NCBI GenBank assembly: GCA_037953745.1
Contig: JBAKBP010000783.1
Coordinates: 186,001-250,000, forward strand
DNA: 64,000 nt
Direction of reading: 5' to 3'
Source: Lithodes maja
Taxonomy: Eukaryota; Arthropoda; Malacostraca; Decapoda; Lithodidae
A program made the translations under genes and the position numbers. This document shows positions 56,490 through 64,000 of this stretch, in pieces. Each line of letters opens with the position of its first letter. The first letter of the stretch is position 1. The notes below the pieces were generated by a model. The model saw only the letters and a program-made list of their open reading frames with translations, was not told where the DNA came from and made no database searches.

Positions 56490-57815
56490 GAAAAGGCTGG
56501 AGCAAATGAGCTATACATTTCCTAACCTATTTTCTCGTTAACACTTTCCAAGTGCTAGGAATACCACCTCGATTACTAGTAATCACATGCTCAGTCCCGT
56601 GAATACTTGAATGGAGAAACTATAGCCACATGTCTGAACAAAAAATAAAGTTGTGTTATAAGGATACCACAGTTTCGACTTTCTCTGGAGTCCTTTTCAG
56701 GTGTGGATAATATAGCAAGATAGAGAAAAGGAACACTTAGTGTCAGCTTTCCTTGGCCAACTATTGAACAATTACTATGTTGGGAATAATTTATGGGTAC
56801 GAGATAAAGCCGGTGATATGGAGATAATTACAAGTTAAATTAAATGTTACTATTTCGTTTTGCGTACTGCTGCTGTTTCAATTTGTTTTATATACAGTAT
56901 ATAATCTTTATATATCTTGCAGCACAAGCCCCAAATGTATGTTGTCTGGGGTAGATTGTGCCTGGAGGCCATACAGATAAAAACATAAAGTAACGATTAT
57001 TTGAACATAATAACAAATATTTATGGCCATGACATTAAGGACAAAGATTGTATTGTAAGATCTGTGGCAACCATGACAGAAACAATTAGCATAATATAAT
57101 GAAAGATTGTAATGAAAATGGGATATGAATGCTACCAAACACTAACTTAAACTCACAAACCTGACCTGGTGAGTCCTCTTGTATTTGATTTACCTTTCAT
57201 TACACACCATAAACGTGACCGCGCACCCTCATAGGTTTGGCTTAGTTAGTCCTATTATTTCATGCTACCCGTTTTCTCTATTACATACGTCGAGAAGGGT
57301 TAAGGGTAGACTACAGTCAGTTTTTATAAGTGACTTCTATGATTTGTTAATGCTAAGTAACCTCTGTTTTCTGCCTTTGTCTGTTTATGCTTTTGTTCTT
57401 GAAATTGTTTATTACGGTAGTAACGTTGATGCCTTTGTTGTTCAAGTGTGCATACTATATATAATGCAGGTCTTTATTAATATATTGTGTTTACTCAATA
57501 GACAACATCAAACAGAAAACAGTACCTCATACTTCACGCTACTACTTTGCCCGACGTCAAACTATGCATCTTGTGGTGAAATATAATTATATCTGCTTTG
57601 CACATTTCCATTGTTCATATATTCAGTCTTGGGTATTCCCATTACCCATTTAATTTACAGCACACTAATAATTTGTCCAAAGTAGACGGGATCCCGTTGA
57701 TTCGGACTTAGGCGAAATGTACAGTCAAAATCCATTTGTCATAGGTTAAGTTTCTATCCATTTTCTAAACAGTTTTCATGTGTTTTTAATAGCCCATGTT
57801 TCTCGTCGTATATTT
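56490..57815 (+). repeat. Left arm of a large inverted repeat
   Basis: From GGCTGGAGCAAATGAGC to TAGCCCATGTTTCTCGTCGT this is the reverse complement of 59683-61237, with substitutions and small indels. A frame at 57179-57586 and its counterpart at 60238-60486 (minus) look alike only because the DNA is duplicated; they carry no recognisable domain. Confidence 0.85.
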
Positions 57816-58139
57816 CCTATGTGTCAATATATAAAGTAACAAGCAAAATATAAAGAGTAAATATGGCAGCCCTTTGAATAGAGGTGTATATATTGGCTTT
57901 GCATTTCTCAGCAAAAATCCCAGCACTCCGGGGAATGGTGCCGTTAAAGGTCATACAAGAATGGATACAAAAATAGTATTGATGAAATAAACACTCTACA
58001 GTATAGTGTGAACATTTATTTATTTATTTATTGTACACTTTTTGTAACAGAGCTAAAAGAGTGGTCAGACATTGAATGTCAAAATGACTAGTAGTAATTA
58101 CCAGGTAGGGTACTCTAAAAGAGCAAGCGCAAACAAGCT

Positions 58140-58785
58140 TTTAGAATGTCTCTGACAGGGCCAAACAAATCAGGCTCACTAATGCCTTCAAAATGTTCTA
58201 TGACAGAGCTCCAGAGTACCTAAAGAATGCTTTTGTTAAAGCAAATGAGAGGAGTGGACATAATACAAGAAACAGGATGTTTAATTTTAAGGTCCCGAGA
58301 ATCCAAGGACAGGGTAAGCAAACATTCTTATTCACTGCCATCAAAGACTGGAACGACCTACCCCCGTCAGTCCGTGAAAAGAGAACACTGTATTCCTTCA
58401 GACGTAGCCTGAAGGAACACCTGAACCGGACAGCTGCGAGAAGGGAGCACCAAGCTTATGTCTACTACTAAATGCGACATAAGAGATAGACAAACCAAAC
58501 TGAAATGATTACTGATTACTGATATTTACTATAGGATGTAAGGCATCTTAAAATAACCCCCTAGAAATACTTTCTCAAAAGTATCTATTTCTTTATCCTC
58601 CCCATTTTCCCTAGCTAACCTAATCCCACAAGGACCCCGATGGAAATACGCCTAACGGCCTTATTGGGCTATCCTTAGTTGGAATTATGCAAGGCTGGTA
58701 CATGTCATATTTGTAACATACCATGTGGTACCAACTCTGTAAATTGCTAACTGAACACATATTATTATTATTATTATTATTCTGA
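58140..58785 (+). pseudogene. CR1-like LINE C-terminal fragment
   Basis: The frame 58193-58471 reads FKVPRIQGQGKQTFLF, then IKDWNDLPPSVREK and SFRRSLKEHL. This is the WNxLPxxVR...FRRxLKxxL ending of CR1/Rex-type ORF2. An (ATT)n tail lies at 58761-58781. Only the last 5-10 percent of ORF2 remains. Confidence 0.75.
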
Positions 58786-59411
58786 TTGACTTCTCAAATG
58801 GTAGGAATGTCACCTTGTTTACTTTAGTCTCTTTCAAGTTACAAGCAGATATAATTATTTTGGCCTAATGATAGTGAATACACTATAACACTTATTAAAG
58901 CATGTCGTTAGATGTCACAGAAAAGATCATCGGTCAGGGTGTCCGGTGAACTATTGATATTGGCTGCAGATTCGTGGCCATAGGTATTTAATCTCCACTT
59001 TGTGATAGACACGAGATCATCAGCATTGACTATACTCTGTTTCTTTTCAACTGACGGTAAATTGCAAAGTTCCCATTAGGATTTCTCAGTTATTTTGAAG
59101 ATTTTGTAGTGAAATATGGTACTAATTATAAAAACTTGTCTAAATAAATTATGATGCAGAGACATAGTAGTTTCATATTCTTCCATTAAGTATCGAAAAA
59201 TGAGCTGCTAAGGGGTTCAATTTATCGTCAATTGAAAAGAAACAGATTATAGTGAATATTAGTACCCCGATCTTCGGAACTCCATTCTTATTGCATAATC
59301 ATAGGTATTTGCTCCTTCAATTGTGTTTATATAATTTAACTCACGGCTTTGCAATATATACAATATTATACATCATACATCACTCTGACCGCAGAGCATA
59401 CGTGTTATACT

Positions 59412-59610
59412 GTATCTATCTATCTATCTATATGCTCAGGCCCAATCCCCACTTTTCCTATCTTTTTATTTTATTTTCCTCTATTTTATTATTTTTTTGT
59501 TTTTTTGTATTTTCTTGGGGGTGGCCGACTCAAGACGGAGCAAGAACAGGAAAACACAAGACAAAACAGCGAACAAACGCAGACAAAACACAATGTACAC
59601 TATACAGTAT
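59412..59610 (-). mobile_element. Retroposon with (ATAG)n tail, copy 2
   Basis: On the plus strand it starts with TATCTATC repeats, then TATGCTCAGGCCCAATCCCC and GGCCGACTCAAGACGGAGCA, as at 53801. A T-rich insert lies between 59456 and 59515. Its other end is not clear. Confidence 0.6.
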
Positions 59611-59682
59611 ACATACAGCCAAAATCGATAGTTCACAGTATCCTTGAAGATAATTTGTGTAGCGTCAAGAGAGAGGGACACT

Positions 59683-61237
59683 TATACGACGAGAAACATG
59701 GGCTATTAACCCATTCGGTCCCGGCGACGTATTTTAATATTTATTCTAGTTACATTTAGACGATTTTGTGAAGCTTAGTAAGGATTATATGATCGCTAAA
59801 AGAATTAATGGATATAGTTTGTAGCTTTTTATTTAGTAGACGTCCTTCCTAAGCTGATTAACATCGTCTAATAGTTACCAGAATATAATGAAAAGGACGT
59901 CGCGGTACAGAAGGGGTTAAAAACGCATGAAAACTGTTTAGAAAATGGATAGACACTTACCCTATGGGCAAGGTTTTGTATGAAATATGGATTTTGACTG
60001 TACACTTCGCCTTAGTCCGAATCTACGGGATCCCGTCTACTTTGTACAAATTATTAGTGTGCTGTAAATTAAATGGGTAATAGGAATGCCCAAGAATGAA
60101 TATATGAACAATGGAAATGTGCAAAGCAGATACAATTATATTTCACCACAAGATGCATAGTTTGACGTCGGGAAAAGTAGTAGCGTGAAGTATGAGGTAC
60201 TGTTTGATGTTGTCTATTGAATAAACACAAAATTATCTTAAAGACATGCATTATAATTATATAGTATGCGCACTTGAACAACAAAGTCATCAACATTATT
60301 ACCGCAATAAACAATTTCAAGAACAAAAGCATAAGCAGAAAAAGGCAGAAAACAGAGGTTACTTAGCATTAACAAATCATAGAAGTCACTTTTAAATATT
60401 GACTGTAGTCTACCCTTAACCCTTCTCGACGTATGTAATAGAGAAAACGGGTAGCATGAAATAATAGGACTAACTAAGCAAAACATGAGGGTGCGCGGTC
60501 ACGTTTATGGCTTGTAATGAAAGGTAAATCAAATACAAGAGGACCCCCCAGGTCAGGTTTATGAGTTTAAGTTAGTGTTTGGTAGCATTCATATCCCATT
60601 TTCATTACAATTCTTTATTATATTATGCCAATTGTTTTTGTCATGCTTGCCACAGATCTTACAATACAATCTTTGTCCTTAAAGTCATGGCCATAAATAT
60701 TTGTTATAATGTTCAATTAATCGTTATTTTTTGTTTTTATCTGTATGGCCTTTAGCCACAATCTACCCAGACAACAAAAATGTGGGGCTTGTGCTGCAAG
60801 ATATATAACGATTATAATACTGTATATAAAACCAATTGAAAAAGCAGTAGTACGCAAAACGAAAATAGCAACTCTTCATTTAACTTGTAATTATCTCAAC
60901 ATCACCGGCTTTATCTCGTACCATAAATTATTCCCAACATAGTTGTTCAATCGTTGACTAAGCAACACTGACACGAAGTGTTCCTTTTCTCTATCTCGCT
61001 ATATTATCCACACCTAAACCAGAGAAAGCCGAAACTGTGGTATCCTTATAACACAACTTTATTTTTTGTTCAGACATGTGGCTATAGTTTCTCCATTCAA
61101 GTATTCACGGGACTTATAAACTATTCTTTTTTAATAGTAATCGAGGTGGCATTCCTACCACCTGGAAAGCGTTAACCAGAAAATATGTTAGGAAATGTAT
61201 AGCTCATTTGCTCCAGCCTTTTTCTAAGTACTAATGT
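59683..61237 (-). repeat. Right arm of a large inverted repeat, with nested TTAA element
   Basis: Reverse complement of 56490-57815. Without the 207-bp element G and its TTAA the arm is about 1.34 kb, close to the 1.33 kb of the left arm. The arms differ at many positions, so the duplication is not recent. Confidence 0.85.
59710..59916. mobile_element. TTAA element G
   Basis: 207 bp between TTAA 59706-59709 and 59917-59920. Ends CCCATTCGGTCCCGGCGACG and, inverted, CCCCTTCTGTACCGCGACGT are imperfect TIRs. The left arm of the inverted repeat has the same site without it (TTAA 57786-57789). Confidence 0.88.
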
Positions 61238-61331
61238 TCTGGGTGTGGTGTCCCGAGTTCGAATCCCGGGAGGACCATGTGCTTTCATTAGCTTATTCGG
61301 GTGCATTGGGGTTTGTAGTTAATGATTGATG
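61238..61331 (+). repeat. tRNA-like fragment
   Basis: GAGTTCGAATCCCGGGAGGACCA resembles the T-arm and acceptor end of a tRNA, with a B-box. The 5' half (A-box, anticodon arm) is missing, so it is a SINE or tRNA fragment, not a gene. Confidence 0.45.
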
Positions 61332-61335
61332 TTAA

Positions 61336-61620
61336 GTGGGTTACCGGCTTTTTTTATCTTTCTCTCTTTCCCTGGCTTTTATCCATTCGGCCCCATTCAG
61401 CAAACTGTTTTAAGACGTTTATCCCCATCCAGGTGTCGATTTCTTCCTGGCGAGCGATAGCGAGCCAGCATTGTATGGAAAAATGTACAAATTTAGCTTG
61501 CTGTCAAAACAAAAATATATACTGTATATGCCAGGAAAATAAAAACACCTGGATGGGGGTAAATGTCTTTAAACAGTAGGTTGAATGGGGCCGAATGGAT
61601 AAAAGCCAAAGAGATCGGGG
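61336..61620. mobile_element. Foldback MITE, family D copy 2
   Basis: Left arm: CATTCGGCCCCATTCAGC and CCCCATCCAGGTGTCG. Right arm: CACCTGGATGGGGGTAAATG and GGGGCCGAATGGATAAAAGC. It begins after TTAA 61332-61335; the right end is eroded. Closely related to 17117-17470. Confidence 0.7.
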
Positions 61621-62089
61621 ATCTCTGTAACGATAGGGTCTCTAGCTACTCCTGTCTAGTGTCTCCCCCCCCCCCATTGATCCAGGCCTACCAGAGGGGC
61701 GGGATTGTTGTGTCGCCTTCATAATTTGTCGCGCGAGGCTAGGGCGGAAAAAGGATGTACTGAGAATTTGATTGAGGAGGTCGTTGAGGTGAAGAGGATG
61801 TGAAAGGGTTGAGACACGAGCAATTATGGATAAGGAGAGAAAGGAATCTGGAAGACGAGTATAAAGCCGGTATGTATCACACGAGAGCTATTATAGTCAA
61901 CATGTGTACGATTTTACTATAGGAACACGCATTTGACAGGTGCCACCAAGGATTTAATACATAATTGTTTTCAGTTTCCACGCATCCAACACCAAGTTAC
62001 ACCCTCCTTATTCACATCGAAAGCCACATTACAAACGTTATTAACTCGTTTCTATTACTTTTACTCTTACTACCTTTCGCGCCCTTTAG
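61621..62089. other. Non-coding spacer
   Basis: Contains a C-run at 61666-61674 and GC-richer sequence at 61680-61760. No gene is supportable. Confidence 0.35.
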
Positions 62090-62302
62090 CTGTCGATTTT
62101 TCCTGGCGAGCGATAGCGACCCTCTAATTTTAGAAGGAACCGGCCTTTGGCCGGGACATTTTTCTACCGAAAAATTACAAATTTATCTTGAAAGGGGGTC
62201 TAATGAGTGTTTTTCTAAGTTTGATGGAGGTCTAGCGAGGAAGCTCAAAAACAAATTAATACATAAATATATAGACCAAAAACCAAGCACTACCCCCTTA
62301 AG
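62090..62302. mobile_element. MITE family C copy 2 (partial)
   Basis: Shares CCGGCCTTTGGCCGGGA, TTTTTCTACCGAAAAAT and TTTGATGGAGGTCTAG with 16077-16409 and ends ACCCCC before TTAA. Its left part (CTGTCGATTTTTCCTGGCGAGCGATAG) is shared with family D, linking C and D. Confidence 0.6.
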
Positions 62303-62722
62303 GACGATAGAGAAATTATGCACACTCTAGGACATCAATCGTGGCCTTAATGTTCAAAGCTATCCTGAACTGAATCGAATCATCTCATACTTGTTACACA
62401 ATATTCCCAATTCAAATGTTCGCTTCGCTGTTCGAGCGTTCATTTGTAGGCAAAATTTAAGTCTTGGAGTGTAAAGTCGGCCAAATATAAGTGATGTCGC
62501 GGCACCAAGTATATTTCGATCAATAATTGGTATCAGCACTATCTAAGCATAATTTCATCGTTTCGAGTGAAATATAGAAACATGTTCCTTTCTTTACACA
62601 CCCTATTCAACATCTGACAGACATTAATACAGCACACAGCGAGCAAAACGTAATGCCAGCGGATACACGACTTATTTGGCCGACTGTACTGAGAATTGGA
62701 TGGTGGTTGACTGAAGTAGGTG
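62303..62722. other. Non-coding spacer
   Basis: No gene, repeat or RNA feature can be supported. Confidence 0.35.
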
Positions 62723-63030
62723 GAGAAGATGTGTGAAGGTTGTGAAGGGTAGTTGTGAAAGATGTGTGAAGGGTAGTTGTGAAAGATGTGTGAAGGGTAG
62801 TTGTGAAAGATGTGTGAAGGTTGTGAAGGGTAGTTGTGAAAGATGTGTGAAGGTTGTGAAGGGTAGTTGTGAAAGATGTGTGAAGGTTGTGAAGGGTAGT
62901 TGTGAAAGATGTGTGAAGGTTGTGAAGGGTAGTTGTGAAAGATGTGTGAAGGTTGTGAAGGGTAGTTGTGAAAGATGTGTGAAGGTTGTGAAAGATGTGT
63001 GAAGGTTGTGAAGGGTAGTTGTGAAAGGAT
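62723..63030. repeat. 33/24-bp minisatellite
   Basis: Tandem units of 33 bp (TGTGAAGGTTGTGAAGGGTA plus GTTGTGAAAGATG), mixed with shorter 24-bp units lacking one GTGAAGGTT. Because both lengths are multiples of three, the array is open on both strands (VKGSCERC on plus; HIFHNYPSQPS on minus, within 62539-63051). No start context, splice site or conserved flank supports translation. Confidence 0.85.
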
Positions 63031-63117
63031 GTAAGATTGTATGAAAGACAATAATTGTGGAAAAAATATGTATAGTCTGTGTGGTTGTTAGGTTGTTAGG
63101 TTAGGCTAATAGTACCC

Positions 63118-63290
63118 CTTATTTTCGTCTTTTACCCAGCAATTTCCCTGATTTTCATAGCCCTCCCCACTCCTCCCCACTCCTCCCCACTAGTGGAGGC
63201 CGTGTTTTTAGATTGTTGGATAATGGGTAAATACTCATTTCCGCCAGTCCTTAGTATAAAACAACTAAAGAAAACTGAGAAAAACACAAA
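63118..63290 (+). repeat. Repeat family J, left arm
   Basis: From CCCCTTATTTTCGTC through CATAGCCCTCC, CACTAGTGGAGG and GATTGTTGGATAATGGG to AGTATAAAACAAC. It is inverted at 63640-63770. A third fragment is at 763. Confidence 0.65.
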
Positions 63291-63419
63291 ACGCTAAATT
63301 CGCTGTGAAACCTGATCTAGAATTTTACCAGTATGGTAACATTCAAGGAGACTAAATCAGGACTCTTCTTCTTACCTCTGACCAGGTATAGACTATCCTA
63401 GTGTTTACTAGCCTATACC

Positions 63420-64000
63420 CCTTTGAAAGGACATTAGCCTAACCTAACAACCTTACCTAACCTATCCTAGTATTATGGGTGGGGGCTGCCGCCCCCACAC
63501 CCCCGCTATTTGACATCTTTAACAGATTTTTGGTGTATTTTTCTGTGAAAAGGGTATTTGGTAAACCTGACTTTTTGGACCGACAGCGATTTCAGTAATT
63601 TTTTTTTTTTTTTTTTTAATTTTTCCTTCAGATATAGTGTTGTTTTATACTGAAGAGGAGCTGAAATGAGTATTTGCCCATTAATCCAACAATCTAAAAA
63701 CACGCCCCCCCCCCCCCCCACTAGTGGAGAGGGCTATGAAGTTCAGGGAAAATGAGGGGTTAAAAGCGTAAAAATACAATAATATAGCGTTTTGTATCAA
63801 AACTTGGCTTGGGTTTTCCCAAATTGCAAACCCATAGGCTAGAACCCAAAAATGTTGTGAATACCCGAGCCAACTTGTGACAAAAGCTGGCTCGGATTTC
63901 ACGGGGTGGAGTGGGTATCCTAATATCTCATGTTATAAAAATAGTCAACTTTGGGAAGACATTAGCCTAACCCAACAACCTTACCTAACCTATCCTAGTA
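63420..64000. repeat. CCTAACC-rich direct repeat at the window end
   Basis: GACATTAGCCTAACC...AACAACCTTACC, then TAACCTATCCTAGTA, occurs at about 63430-63473 and again at 63958-64000. This suggests a repeat unit of about 530 bp that continues past the window. The CCTAA steps resemble the arthropod TTAGG telomere unit but are not a regular array. Confidence 0.5.
63640..63770 (-). repeat. Repeat family J, right arm
   Basis: Reverse complement of 63118-63290, with a C-run of 15 or more where the left arm has repeated CTCCCCA. The two arms make an inverted repeat with about 350 bp between them. Confidence 0.65.

Larger units (their letters stand above)
57816..59682. other. Centre of the large inverted repeat
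   Basis: About 1.87 kb between the arms. It contains a LINE 3' fragment (58140-58785) and a retroposon tail (59412-59610). The rest shows no gene. A block at 59150-59250 resembles 24060-24230. Confidence 0.5.

Noticed and set aside
57179..57586. Protein-coding gene of 135 codons conserved with 60238-60486
   Set aside because: The similarity comes from the inverted DNA duplication. The right-arm frame is shortened, and there is no domain or start context.
62539..63051. 170-codon repeat protein on the minus strand
   Set aside because: Explained by 33-bp and 24-bp minisatellite units that are multiples of three; no independent support.
63420..64000. Telomeric array
   Set aside because: CCTAA-like words are present, but there is no regular tandem TTAGG/CCTAA array within the window.

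Overview
This window looks like repeat-rich, AT-rich nuclear DNA of an animal, most probably an arthropod and perhaps a decapod crustacean. That is an inference from the repeat types: several non-LTR retrotransposon lineages with microsatellite tails, tRNA-derived SINEs, a Ty3/Gypsy-type element, hAT and pogo/Tigger-like DNA elements, and many small transposons flanked by TTAA. There are no operons, prokaryotic promoters or ribosome-binding sites. I see no complete host gene. One short terminal coding exon on the minus strand near 30.5 kb is the best host-gene candidate; a weaker exon candidate lies near 1.3 kb.

Layout. 1-4.2 kb: AT-rich DNA with TAGGCCTA clusters and a tandem retroelement tail. 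4.2-11.6 kb: two copies of an LTR-like element (E1, E2) around a broken Jockey-like LINE that carries two opposed SINEs; E2 also holds a LINE fragment and a hairpin MITE. 12-14.3 kb: a frameshifted RTE-like LINE. 14.4-18.6 kb: SINEs and small inverted-repeat elements. 18.7-19.2 kb: sixteen copies of a 34-bp minisatellite. 20.8-27.2 kb: two nests of TTAA-flanked MITEs, one broken by a pogo-like element. 31-33 kb: a CR1/L2-like reverse transcriptase ORF. 33-35.9 kb: a decayed hAT element. 36.2-37.3 kb: a minus-strand Rex1/CR1-like LINE, one segment of which matches the 34-bp minisatellite unit.

38.2-42.9 kb: an unrecognised zinc-finger-bearing coding region, broken by frameshifts and by two TTAA MITEs. 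43.47-51.67 kb: a structurally complete Gypsy-type element with 1,834-bp LTRs that look identical. It has one 1,278-codon ORF that keeps Gag and protease but only scraps of RT/RNase H and no integrase. 52.2-54.4 kb: an inverted solo LTR of the same family, itself interrupted. 54.4-56.3 kb: an RTE-like LINE with endonuclease and partial RT. 56.5-61.2 kb: a large inverted repeat with arms of about 1.33 kb. 61-64 kb: more small inverted-repeat elements, a 33-bp minisatellite and CCTAAC-rich ends.

The most notable structure is the TTAA-MITE system: two main families (A, eight copies; B, three copies) plus smaller relatives. Insertions are exact, they nest inside each other, and in two cases a homologous uninterrupted site is present in the same window. 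Two copies split the zinc-finger ORF at TTAA sites, and the reading frame is open on both sides of each. All functional statements come from reading the sequence; no database or alignment program was used.
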